A stretch of 6,381 nucleotides of DNA from an uncultured bacterium (GTDB lineage: Bacteria; Bacteroidota; Bacteroidia; Bacteroidales; Marinifilaceae). The stretch spans positions 1 to 6,381 of the forward strand of contig CAJMQA010000202.1 in the NCBI GenBank assembly GCA_905215395.1. The letters are read 5' to 3'. Positions 1 through 6,040 of this stretch are shown here, in pieces (positions within the stretch are counted from its first letter, which is position 1; each line of letters begins with the position of its first letter). The position numbers were made by a program, and so were the translations under genes. The notes under the pieces are model-generated. The model was given only the letters and a program-made list of their open reading frames with translations, ran no database searches and was not told the DNA's origin.

Positions 1-335
1 TATTCAAAAAAGGAACATTTCTCTCCGGAGGGCAACAACAACGTCTTTGTATTGCACGTGCTCTGGCACTGAAACCCGAAGTATTGCTGATGGATGAGCC
101 AACCTCGGCACTTGACCCCATCGCAACCAACCGCATTGAAGAATTGTTACTGCGTTTAAAACAGGAATTTACTATTGTCATCGTTACCCACAATATGTCG
201 CAAGCCGCCAGGGTTTCTGATTATTCGATGTTCATGTATCTGGGAGAACTGATCGAATACGACCAGACACAGCTCATGTTCACTAATCCCCGGGACAAGA
301 GAACTGAAGAATACCTGACGGGACAATTCGGATAA
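1..335 (+). CDS. pstB: Phosphate ABC transporter ATP-binding protein PstB, 3' part (5' end outside window)
   Basis: This is the C-terminal part of the ATPase that powers the high-affinity PstSCAB phosphate importer at the inner face of the cytoplasmic membrane. The frame is open from base 3 and gives 110 residues before TAA at 333-335. Visible in order are the ABC signature LSGGQQQR followed by LCIARALA, the Walker B strand VLLMDEP with its catalytic Glu, the D-loop SALDP, and the H-loop VTHNM with the switch His. The LSGGQQQRLCIARA block and the SALDPIAT context are typical of PstB rather than of other importers. The Walker A motif lies upstream of the window. phoU follows after 41 bases, the usual pst-phoU order. 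The protein ends normally in a ...YLTGQFG tail, so only the window edge truncates it. Confidence 0.95.
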   Translation, partial: FKKGTFLSGGQQQRLCIARALALKPEVLLMDEPTSALDPIATNRIEELLLRLKQEFTIVIVTHNMSQAARVSDYSMFMYLGELIEYDQTQLMFTNPRDKRTEEYLTGQFG

Positions 336-376
336 CAAACGAAACGCTGGAAATAAGTTAAAAATATAAATGAAAT

Positions 377-1087
377 ATGACCACTTTAAAAGAAAAAGTA
401 TTCAGCCGGATCAATGATGATTTCCAAGTCTTGGCAAAAATTGTCATCCAACAACTAAAACTAACCAAACAAATGCTCGGGGACAACCAGAATTGTGAAT
501 TGCACACTGAGATCAATAGAAATGAAAGGATCATCGACAGCCTGGAAGTAAAAATCAGGGATGAAGTTATAAATACTATCGTACTATACAGTCCCAAAGC
601 CACAAACCTGCGCATGATCATCTCCTACTATGATATGACAGCTTACCTGGAAAGAATAGGAGATCTGATACTAAACATCTCCGATTTCCTGAAAAGGATT
701 GCTGTACACGAAGCCTTATTCGGGGAATACAAAAATGAACTGGCAAAGATGCTTAGTCTGACTGAAAATATGACACAAAATGCTATATTTGCTTTTACTT
801 GCGAGGATATACAACTGGCAAAAGCAACGATAGAACTGGACGATCAGGTGGATAGCCTTCATCACGAAATCGGGAACCGTTTACCGGTAAAATGTACGGA
901 CAAAAAACTATCCCGGCAAGAAATGACTGATGCCCTCTGTATCAATAGTATGACATATAATATCGAACGAATAGGTGACAACGCCACCAATATTGCTGAA
1001 GCTGCCATTTACCTGATCGAAGGAAAAAATATTAAGCATCAGGAAAAAAAACAGGATAATATATTGCGGACCGGAAGCGAAGGATGA
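377..1087 (+). CDS. phoU: Phosphate-signalling accessory protein PhoU
   Basis: PhoU is a cytoplasmic helical-bundle protein that links Pst transporter activity to the PhoR/PhoB two-component system and represses the Pho response when phosphate is plentiful. The 236 residues fit the family, which is usually about 215-240. Both internally repeated three-helix units are visible, each with the metal-binding signature E-x-x-x-D: YLERIGDLILNI (Glu92, Asp96) and NIERIGDNATNI (Glu197, Asp201). The C-terminal 20 residues are polar and Lys/Gln-rich and lie outside the conserved fold. The ATG at 377 gives the N-terminus expected for the family. An ATG seven bases earlier opens only a 15-codon frame. The TGA stop overlaps the next gene's first ATG (ATGA, 1084-1087), which suggests translational coupling to the response regulator. 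Confidence 0.93.
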   Translation: MTTLKEKVFSRINDDFQVLAKIVIQQLKLTKQMLGDNQNCELHTEINRNERIIDSLEVKIRDEVINTIVLYSPKATNLRMIISYYDMTAYLERIGDLILNISDFLKRIAVHEALFGEYKNELAKMLSLTENMTQNAIFAFTCEDIQLAKATIELDDQVDSLHHEIGNRLPVKCTDKKLSRQEMTDALCINSMTYNIERIGDNATNIAEAAIYLIEGKNIKHQEKKQDNILRTGSEG

Positions 1088-1821
1088 GTTTACAAACAGA
1101 ATACAAACACAAAAATGCGGCAAAGCCGCCGGAAACTATGGACAGAAATAAAATATTAGTTGTAGACGACGAAGAAGATCTGTGTGAAATCCTCCAATTC
1201 AATCTCGAAAGTGAAGGTTTTGCCGTCGATATCGCCAATTCAGCAGAAGAAGCTTTGAAAATTTTAAACGACAAACACGAACTCATATTACTGGACATCA
1301 TGATGGATGGAATGTCCGGATTTAAAATGGCCGAAAAAGTACGTAAAGACTTGCGTCTCAATACTCCGATTATTTTCCTCACTGCAAAAGATACGGAAAA
1401 CGATATGCTGACAGGCTTCAGCCTGGGGGGAGATGATTACATCTCCAAGCCTTTTTCCATAAAAGAGGTGACAGCCCGGGTAAAAGCAGTCCTGAAAAGG
1501 AGCAGCAACATTGATATGCCGGAAAAAAAGAAAATTATAGAAATCGGAGAACTAACCATCGACCTGAACGGTAAAATCGTTAATCTCAATGACAAAGTCA
1601 TTCTTCTAACCAAAAAAGAATTTGAAATCCTAAGCATGATGGCTAAAGCCCCGAACCGTATTTTTTCGCGGGAAGATATCCTCGGAAGAGTATGGCAAGA
1701 AGACGGATATGTATTGGAAAGAACAGTAGATGTCCACATCACCCGTCTACGAAAAAAACTGGGAGAATTCGGAAAACATATTGCCAACCGCTCTGGCTAT
1801 GGCTATTGTCTGGAAGCCTGA
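1084..1821 (+). CDS. OmpR/PhoB-family response regulator (PhoB-like)
   Basis: A two-domain DNA-binding response regulator, probably the phosphate regulator because it lies between phoU and a PhoR-like kinase. In the numbering of the 245-residue frame, the receiver domain spans about 23-140: acidic pair Asp28-Asp29, phosphoacceptor Asp71 in LLLDIMMDGMSG, switch Thr100, and Lys122 in the KPF motif. The C-terminal winged helix spans about 150-245, with LLTKKEFEIL and the recognition-helix region ERTVDVHITRLRKKLG. The start is uncertain. The ATG at 1084 overlaps the phoU stop (ATGA), but family members usually begin a few residues before KILVVDDE. The ATG at 1138 would do that, giving 227 residues. 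The extra 18 residues are polar and resemble no domain. Assignment as PhoB rests on context, since PhoB-like regulators are hard to tell apart by sequence alone. Confidence 0.9.
   Translation: MSLQTEYKHKNAAKPPETMDRNKILVVDDEEDLCEILQFNLESEGFAVDIANSAEEALKILNDKHELILLDIMMDGMSGFKMAEKVRKDLRLNTPIIFLTAKDTENDMLTGFSLGGDDYISKPFSIKEVTARVKAVLKRSSNIDMPEKKKIIEIGELTIDLNGKIVNLNDKVILLTKKEFEILSMMAKAPNRIFSREDILGRVWQEDGYVLERTVDVHITRLRKKLGEFGKHIANRSGYGYCLEA
1117..1129 (+). other. Small GC hairpin between the two candidate starts of the response regulator
   Basis: GCGGC-AAA-GCCGC is a perfect 5-bp inverted repeat with a 3-base loop, in an otherwise A-rich stretch. It lies 8 bases before the ATG at 1138 and 33 bases after the ATG at 1084. 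In RNA it could influence which start is used. That is inference; a 5-bp stem can also arise by chance or from codon content (Ala-Ala-Lys-Pro-Pro). Confidence 0.35.
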
Positions 1822-1858
1822 CCTTAGTTCACACTAAACATTAAATCTATCATCCGGT

Positions 1859-3619
1859 ATGTATTTCACCTATAAAAAGAAAATATTCCTGTATTTCCTG
1901 TTGGTATTTACCATATTTACCATCATCATTGTCGCTGTCCAACAAAACAGGGAAAAAATGTATAAAGCAGAGTACCTGAAAACAAACCTTGATGCTTATG
2001 CCGAAGTTATTTCCAACTATATCAATAAATATCATCTGTTTGGAAAACACCATATAGATTCCGTTGAAAACATCTTATTTCTGCTTCCCCGGGAATTGAG
2101 GGTGACTATCGTAAACCGTCAAGGACATGTTCTATTTGACAATGAATCCGATGAACTGGGAAAATTTGAGAACCACCTGTCCCGTCCCGAAATTTCCAAA
2201 GCACTGACCCATAATAGCGGAACCAACATCCGGACCTCGGAAACCATAGGCCAGAATTACTACTATTACGCCCGGTATTTTAACAATTACTTTGTACGTG
2301 TAGCCCTGCCTTATGATGACTATGTACAGAACACTTTGAAAGCAGATGACATATTCACTTATTTTATTTTACTTCTGTTCTTTACTGCCTTGATTTCCAT
2401 ATTGTACCTGGCCGATCGCTTCGGAAAAGCAGTCTCCGGTCTGAACGATTTTCTCACTTCAGCGGAAAACCATACACTGAGCAATAACAACATTAAATTC
2501 CCGGATACCGAATTAGGAGAAATCGGAAACAAGATCATGGCCAACTATAAAATGCTGGAAGAAAATAAAAACCAATTGAATCAGGAACGGGAAAAATTGT
2601 TACGCCATTTCCATCATTCTGATGAAGGGATCTGCATCTTTACAGCCGATCATAGGAAAATCTATGCCAACACCCATTTCATTCAATATCTGAATACCAT
2701 CATGGATGAGCCAACTTTTGAAGTTGAATCCATCTTTCAGGCACCAGAATTCAGGGAATTGGAAAATTTCCTGAAAAAGAACACTCCGGTAAATCCACAG
2801 GCAAAATCTATTCCTATCTGGCAAAGCAAAATCACCAAAAATGGGAAACATTTTGCCATCCGCCTACTGATATTCTATGACAATAGCTATGAGATCACCC
2901 TGAATAATATCACTTCGGAAGAAAAAAACCGATTATTGAAACAGGAGATGACCAATAATATTGCACATGAACTGAAAACCCCGGTAAGCAGCATCCGAGG
3001 CTATATAGAAACCATTCTGGAGCAAGATAAACTGAGCCAGGACAAACAAAAATTCTTCCTGGAAAGAGCCTATACCCAAATTCTCCGGCTTTCTGATTTA
3101 ATCCGCGACGTAGCTTTGATCACCAAAACAGAAGAAGCCTCGGAATTATTCGAAAAAGAGACAATCAACATCCGGAATACGATTAAAGAAGTTACCACCG
3201 ACCTGGAAGTACCTTTGAAAAATAATAATATCACTGTACAGAATCACATAGACACAGAAGTTGAAATAGAAGGCAACCATACTCTGCTCTACTCCATTTT
3301 CCGGAACCTAATTGATAATACACTCAATTATGCCGGGGAAAATGTCACCATCGGTATCGACAAATACACAGAGGACAATGAGTATTATTATTTCTCTTAT
3401 TACGATACCGGACGGGGCATAGAGGAGGCCCACCTGGAGCGTATTTTCGATCGCTTCTACCGGATCAATCCGGGACGGAGCAGAAAAACCGGAGGCTCAG
3501 GCTTAGGATTATCCATTGTTAAAAATGCAATTCTTTTCCACAGAGGTCAGATCACGGCCAAAAACCGAAAAGACGGAGGCCTGGAATTTATTTTCTCACT
3601 CCGCAAAAAACTATATTGA
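1859..3619 (+). CDS. PhoR-like membrane sensor histidine kinase (PAS, HisKA, HATPase)
   Basis: A 586-residue inner-membrane sensor kinase, the likely partner of the preceding response regulator (37-base gap). Transmembrane helix 1 is at about residues 9-27, followed by an extracytoplasmic sensor region at 28-164 rich in Tyr/Asn. Helix 2 is at about 165-185. A HAMP-like linker with the TELGEIGNKI pattern and a short charged coiled coil follow, then a PAS-like region at about 246-355. The catalytic core is complete: H-box NNIAHELKTP with phosphoacceptor His370, N-box RNLIDNT (Asn483, Asn487), G1 box DTGRGI (Asp516), F-box RIFDRFYRI, and G2 box GGSGLGLSIV (545-553). The order Pst-PhoU-regulator-kinase argues for a PhoR role. 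The sensor part is divergent and does not itself prove the signal. An intrinsic terminator follows the stop. Confidence 0.9.
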   Translation: MYFTYKKKIFLYFLLVFTIFTIIIVAVQQNREKMYKAEYLKTNLDAYAEVISNYINKYHLFGKHHIDSVENILFLLPRELRVTIVNRQGHVLFDNESDELGKFENHLSRPEISKALTHNSGTNIRTSETIGQNYYYYARYFNNYFVRVALPYDDYVQNTLKADDIFTYFILLLFFTALISILYLADRFGKAVSGLNDFLTSAENHTLSNNNIKFPDTELGEIGNKIMANYKMLEENKNQLNQEREKLLRHFHHSDEGICIFTADHRKIYANTHFIQYLNTIMDEPTFEVESIFQAPEFRELENFLKKNTPVNPQAKSIPIWQSKITKNGKHFAIRLLIFYDNSYEITLNNITSEEKNRLLKQEMTNNIAHELKTPVSSIRGYIETILEQDKLSQDKQKFFLERAYTQILRLSDLIRDVALITKTEEASELFEKETINIRNTIKEVTTDLEVPLKNNNITVQNHIDTEVEIEGNHTLLYSIFRNLIDNTLNYAGENVTIGIDKYTEDNEYYYFSYYDTGRGIEEAHLERIFDRFYRINPGRSRKTGGSGLGLSIVKNAILFHRGQITAKNRKDGGLEFIFSLRKKLY

Positions 3620-3625
3620 ACTACC

Positions 3626-3658
3626 AAAACGAGGCTCTGCAACCGGGTCTCGTTTTTT
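3626..3658 (+). terminator. Rho-independent terminator of the pst-phoU-regulator-kinase operon
   Basis: The arms AAAACGAGGCT (3626-3636) and GGTCTCGTTTT (3646-3656) form an 11-bp stem with two G-U wobbles around a 9-base loop, and the 3' arm runs into six T's (3653-3658). It starts 6 bases after the kinase stop codon. The A-tract on the 5' side pairs with the T-tract, so it may also work weakly on the opposite strand. Confidence 0.82.
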
Positions 3659-3771
3659 ATAACATATACCTTTCCCGATATCTCCGGTCAGGAAATACAC
3701 AATATTCGTCCATGTAACGCAACCCTTTTTATTTTTCTCCATCTATATCACGAAAACAACAAGTAATAAAT

Positions 3772-4413
3772 ATGGGAAAACTATTTTTTTTATGGATATT
3801 GATTTTTTCACTTCTATCGTGCAGTAAAGAAAGCGAAATTTATTATGAAGGGTATGGCCTGATTAATAAACCGGGTAGCGGACAATATACCATCACTTTA
3901 GACGATGGTAATCTGTTATATCCCAGGGTATCCTGTATCAATCCTGCCAAACTGAGAGACAGCATGCGAATGTTCATCCGCTTTAATATTCAGTCAGAAA
4001 CAGACTCCTGCACTTATATTCGTATAGCCTATGCAGACACCATACAGACCAAATCTATTCTCCCTTACAATGAATCCAATTCGGAGTTAGCCGGAAAAGA
4101 TCCCGTCAAAATCACCAAAGCCTGGTTTGCCCATGGTTTTCTAAACTTCGAATTCATGTTTGCAGGGCAATATCCTGCCAATTCCGGCCTTCCACACAGT
4201 GTCAATCTTCTCCAGTTTCCTTCCGAAAATAATAAACTAGTATTTGAATTCCGGCACAATGATTTCAACAATCGCAGAGAGCAATTGTATATGGAAGTTG
4301 TTTCATTTCCTGTTCAGGAAATTCTTACAAATATGAAGAGACCCATTACCATAATTGTAAAATACAGTGACTCAGCCAATACAGAACGCTATCTGGAAAT
4401 TACCTACAAATAA
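3772..4413 (+). CDS. NigD-like lipoprotein
   Basis: A 213-residue predicted lipoprotein. The N-terminus MGKLFFLWILIFSLLSC is a short Lys-plus-hydrophobic signal peptide with a lipobox ending in LLSC, so Cys17 is the likely lipidated residue. CSKESE follows and does not clearly match the Bacteroides surface-export signal. The mature part opens with a YEGYGLINK...GQYTITLDDGNLLYP stretch, as in the NigD N-terminal OB-like domain, and continues as a beta-rich sandwich domain. The family is named after a protein associated with the Prevotella nigrescens bacteriocin nigrescin, but most members have no bacteriocin neighbour and unknown function, as here. It has its own transcription unit, with a terminator 113 bases upstream of its start and the tRNA promoter downstream. 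I see no convincing promoter or ribosome binding site before the ATG. Family assignment is by pattern recognition. Confidence 0.78.
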   Translation: MGKLFFLWILIFSLLSCSKESEIYYEGYGLINKPGSGQYTITLDDGNLLYPRVSCINPAKLRDSMRMFIRFNIQSETDSCTYIRIAYADTIQTKSILPYNESNSELAGKDPVKITKAWFAHGFLNFEFMFAGQYPANSGLPHSVNLLQFPSENNKLVFEFRHNDFNNRREQLYMEVVSFPVQEILTNMKRPITIIVKYSDSANTERYLEITYK

Positions 4414-4446
4414 TCAATTCCGACATATAAAAAAAGCATCATATTG

Positions 4447-4477
4447 TTTGCATTTTCCAGAGGAAACACTACCTTTG
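4447..4477 (+). promoter_or_regulatory. Bacteroidota-type promoter of the tRNA-Tyr/tRNA-Gly unit
   Basis: A -33 element TTTG (4447-4450) and an exact -7 element TACCTTTG (4470-4477; consensus TAnnTTTG) are separated by 19 bases, the spacing known for the Bacteroides primary sigma factor. Transcription would start near 4484, about 27 bases before the mature tRNA-Tyr 5' end. This is the best-matching promoter in the window, as expected for a stable-RNA unit. Confidence 0.8.
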
Positions 4478-4510
4478 CAATCGCAAAACAAAACAATAGT
4501 TCTTTAACAC

Positions 4511-4592
4511 GGGCAGTTACCAGAGTGGCCAAATGGGGTTGACTGTAACTCAACTGGCGTAGCCTTCGGTGGTTCGAATCCATCACTGCCCA
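4511..4592 (+). tRNA. tRNA-Tyr (anticodon GTA)
   Basis: The acceptor stem GGGCAGT/ACTGCCC pairs in all 7 bp, with discriminator A4592. The D-stem is the short CCA/TGG type of class II tRNAs. The anticodon stem GTTGA/TCAAC encloses loop CTGTAAC, with anticodon GTA at 4545-4547. A long variable arm around GGCGTAGCC marks a type II tRNA, as Tyr tRNAs are in bacteria. The T-arm is GGTGG-TTCGAAT-CCATC with one G-U pair. CCA is not encoded (ACA follows), so a CCA-adding enzyme must complete the 3' end. Confidence 0.97.
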
Positions 4593-4605
4593 CAAATTTT
4601 TAATC

Positions 4606-4678
4606 GCGGAAATAGCTCAGTCGATAGAGCACTAGCCTTCCAAGCTGGGGGTCGCGGGTTTGAGTCCCGTTTTCCGCT
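4606..4678 (+). tRNA. tRNA-Gly (anticodon TCC)
   Basis: The acceptor stem GCGGAAA/TTTCCGC is perfect, with discriminator T4678. The D-stem is GCTC/GAGC, and the anticodon stem CTAGC/GCTGG (one G-U) surrounds loop CTTCCAA with anticodon TCC at 4639-4641. The T-arm is GCGGG-TTTGAGT-CCCGT. It lies 13 bases after tRNA-Tyr in the same transcript. CCA is not encoded. The D-loop AGTCGATA has A where G19 is expected, and the T-loop has T where C56 is expected, so the elbow pair appears to be A19-U56 rather than G19-C56. Confidence 0.97.
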
Positions 4679-4689
4679 CCCTGAAAATC

Positions 4690-4721
4690 AAGCAGTTACA
4701 TAAATTTGTAGCTGCTTTTTT
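4690..4721 (+). terminator. Rho-independent terminator after tRNA-Gly
   Basis: AAGCAGTTACA (4690-4700) pairs with TGTAGCTGCTT (4707-4717) over 11 bp with one G-U. The loop is TAAATT, and a T-tract continues to 4721. It closes the two-tRNA unit 11 bases after the mature tRNA-Gly end and insulates it from the insertion sequence downstream. Confidence 0.88.
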
Positions 4722-4759
4722 CTTTCCATACAATAAGCCATCTGATAACCATAATCTGC

Positions 4760-4786
4760 GATAGTGTCCCCAAAAGTGTGTAAATC
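4760..4786 (+). repeat. Left terminal inverted repeat (IRL) of the IS256-family element
   Basis: The outer end begins GATAGTGTCCCC and the inner part ends AAGTGTGTAAATC. It matches the reverse complement of 6014-6040 at 26 of 27 positions. The one difference is C versus T at repeat position 9 (base 4768). Just inside is a short palindrome, AAATC-CC-GATTT (4782-4793), of unknown significance. Confidence 0.9.
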
Positions 4787-4796
4787 CCGATTTGAT

Positions 4797-4804
4797 TATT
4801 TTTG
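4797..4804 (+). promoter_or_regulatory. Probable -7 element of the transposase promoter
   Basis: TATTTTTG is an exact match to the Bacteroidota -7 consensus TAnnTTTG, 28 bases before the transposase ATG. No clear TTTG is found at the -33 distance inside IRL (only GTG-like sequence), so the promoter would be weak, as is common for transposases. Confidence 0.45.
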
Positions 4805-4816
4805 TAATGCAAATAT

Positions 4817-4845
4817 CAAAAATGAATCACAATGGAATTTACACA
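4817..4845 (+). repeat. Direct repeat with the IS right end (copy 1, over the transposase start)
   Basis: CAAAAATGAAT, nine less similar bases and ATTTACACA recur at 5995-6023 in the same orientation (23 of 29 identical). This copy overlaps the transposase start codon. The ATTTACACA part is also the inner part of the terminal repeat, so this is a third, internal partial match to the transposase-binding end. Confidence 0.55.
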
Positions 4846-5977
4846 GGAGCAAATTTCGGAAATAATCTCCGGAATCACAAACGGCGAATCAGGTTTACAA
4901 GGTTTAGTAAAACAAGGTCTTGAGAGCTTAATGGTTTCAGAACGTAGTCTTCACAATACAGAACATGAAGACGTAAGCAACGGTTATCGTGAGCGTCGGG
5001 TCTGTCATGGTGGGAAAGTTTTTGAATTACGTGTTCCTCGCAGTCGTAACAGCAACTTCTACCCAATACTCTTAGGGGTATTGAAAGATCAGGAAGCAGA
5101 AGCCCAGAAACTCGTCAGCAGCCTTTACTGTTCCGGTCTGACCACTGAGCAGGTAGGAAAAATCTATGAACAGTTCTATGGAAAACATTACAGCAAAAGC
5201 CAGGTCAGCCGTCTTTTAAACACAGCCCGCGAAGATGTAAACGCGTAGCTCAGACGCAAACTTAATAACCGTTATCCGATCCTTTACATCGATGCCACTT
5301 ATGTCCTCACCCGACGCGACGAGTGTGTCAGTAATGAAGCCTACTACACTGTTTTAGGGGTAAAGGAAGACCGTACACGGGAAGTACTGACCGTGGTGAA
5401 CTTCCCCACAGAAAGCGCCACGAACTGGAAGGACGTATTTGAAGACCTCAAAGAAAGAGGGGTAACTGTCGTTGATCTGCTGGTATGCGATGGTTTAAGC
5501 GGGATTGAAAATACCCTGGCAGATACCTTTCCAAAAGCGGATCTGCAGCTGTGTACTGTTCATCTGAAAAGGAATATTGCAGGTAAAGTCAAGCCCAGGG
5601 ATAAGAAACAGGTCATGGAGGAGCTTAAACAGATCTGCTCGCCCGACCAGTGAGACATCACCCCGCAAAAGGCATTTGAAAACTTTAAAGAGTTTATCCT
5701 CAGATGGCAGAAAAGTTATCCACCACTCAAGAGATATCTACATGAAAGGTACAGGTTTTATTTTACATTTTTCAAATATGAAAGGGAAATCAGGGGTATG
5801 ATTTATACCACGAACTGGATTGAAAGGTTGAACAGAGATTATAAAAGGGTGATTAATATGAGAGGAGCTATGCCTAATCCACAAGCGGTGATACTACTGA
5901 TGGGGACGGTGGCACAAAATGCAGATATTTATAAATACCCCATTTATAATTTTTTAGAATCGAGATTATTTTATTGA
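4832..5977 (+). pseudogene. IS256-family transposase, interrupted by two in-frame stop codons
   Basis: One continuous frame of 381 codons before TGA 5975-5977 carries an IS256/MULE-type DDE transposase, but TAG at 5246-5248 (codon 139) and TGA at 5651-5653 (codon 274) interrupt it. There is no frameshift; both sides of each stop stay in the same frame and remain family-like. The catalytic residues are all present: Asp154 in YIDATYV, Asp220 in LLVCDGLSG with the following C-x2-H in QLCTVHLKRN (Cys241, His244), and Glu331 in TTNWIERLNRDYKR. The N-terminal DNA-binding part (codons 1-138) includes the GYRERRV and LRVPRSRN stretches. Overall length is close to the family's ~390-400. Stops could have arisen by G-to-A changes in Trp codons (TGG), which is inference. 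As it stands only a 138-residue N-terminal fragment would be made. Confidence 0.9.
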
Positions 5978-5986
5978 AAACAAAAA

Positions 5987-5994
5987 TAACTTTG
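5987..5994 (+). promoter_or_regulatory. Possible outward-facing -7 element at the IS right end
   Basis: TAACTTTG matches TAnnTTTG exactly and points out of the element. A TTTG at the -33 distance is lacking. It is followed by an ATG at 6000 that opens a 15-codon frame (MNKEEIYTLLGTLSW, stop 6045-6047) running through the right repeat. It could provide readthrough transcription into the AT-rich tail; evidence is limited to the hexamer-scale match. Confidence 0.3.
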
Positions 5995-6023
5995 CAAAAA
6001 TGAATAAAGAAGAGATTTACACA
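5995..6023 (+). repeat. Direct repeat (copy 2, at the IS right end)
   Basis: This is the second copy of the 29-base direct repeat described at 4817-4845. It shares CAAAAATGAAT and ATTTACACA with 23 of 29 identities overall and overlaps the inner part of the right terminal repeat. Confidence 0.55.
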
Positions 6024-6040
6024 CTTTTGGGAACACTATC
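6014..6040 (-). repeat. Right terminal inverted repeat (IRR) of the IS256-family element
   Basis: On the + strand it begins GATTTACACAC and ends GGGAACACTATC. Its reverse complement matches IRL at 26 of 27 positions. Its outermost 14 bases are duplicated immediately downstream. Confidence 0.9.

Larger units (their letters stand above)
4760..6040 (+). mobile_element. IS256-family insertion sequence, 1281 bp, transposase inactivated
   Basis: The element is bounded by 27-bp inverted repeats matching at 26 of 27 positions and beginning GATA, as in classical IS256 ends. It contains a single transposase frame that nearly fills it, and 1281 bp is normal for the family. The transposase has two in-frame stops, so the copy should not move by itself, though its ends look intact enough to be used by a related transposase. 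The family usually makes 8-9 bp target duplications, but none is present: the left flank is TAATCTGC and the right flank TTGGTAAC. It sits downstream of the tRNA terminator and upstream of a very AT-rich segment. Confidence 0.88.

Noticed and set aside
370..417. Short frame starting at ATG 370 just before phoU
   Set aside because: It is only 15 codons, out of frame with phoU and with no recognisable features. The phoU start at 377 gives the family N-terminus.
908..1382. Minus-strand open frames of 60-116 codons opposite phoU, the response regulator and the kinase
   Set aside because: They lie antisense to well-supported genes, have compositions unlike real proteins of the region and overlap each other. 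They are reading-frame shadows.
3667..3674. TACCTTTC as a -7 promoter box for the NigD-like gene
   Set aside because: It has a mismatch at the key final G, its -33 position falls inside the terminator T-tract with no TTTG, and it lies about 100 bases from the ATG.
4404..4595. Minus-strand 63-codon frame over the tRNA-Tyr region
   Set aside because: It is antisense to a perfectly folding tRNA and its promoter. Its sequence includes the MDSNHRRLRQ-type translation typical of spurious frames called across the antisense of tRNA genes.
5246..5653. Stop-codon recoding (TAG or TGA read as an amino acid) in the transposase
   Set aside because: Three genes in the same window (phoU, response regulator, kinase) end in TGA at their expected lengths, so TGA works as a stop here. 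No readthrough structure or selenocysteine-like context is evident, and two nonsense mutations in an IS are ordinary decay.
5577..5801. 74-codon + strand frame inside the transposase
   Set aside because: It is in a different frame from the conserved transposase sequence, which continues unbroken in family resemblance through the same bases.
4763..6037. Direct repeats as target-site duplication at alternative IS boundaries
   Set aside because: Setting the ends at 4763/6037, 4760/6040 or 4760/6054 gives no matching 8-9 bp flanks. The matching GATAGTGT segments are inverted, hence part of the ends and not a target duplication.
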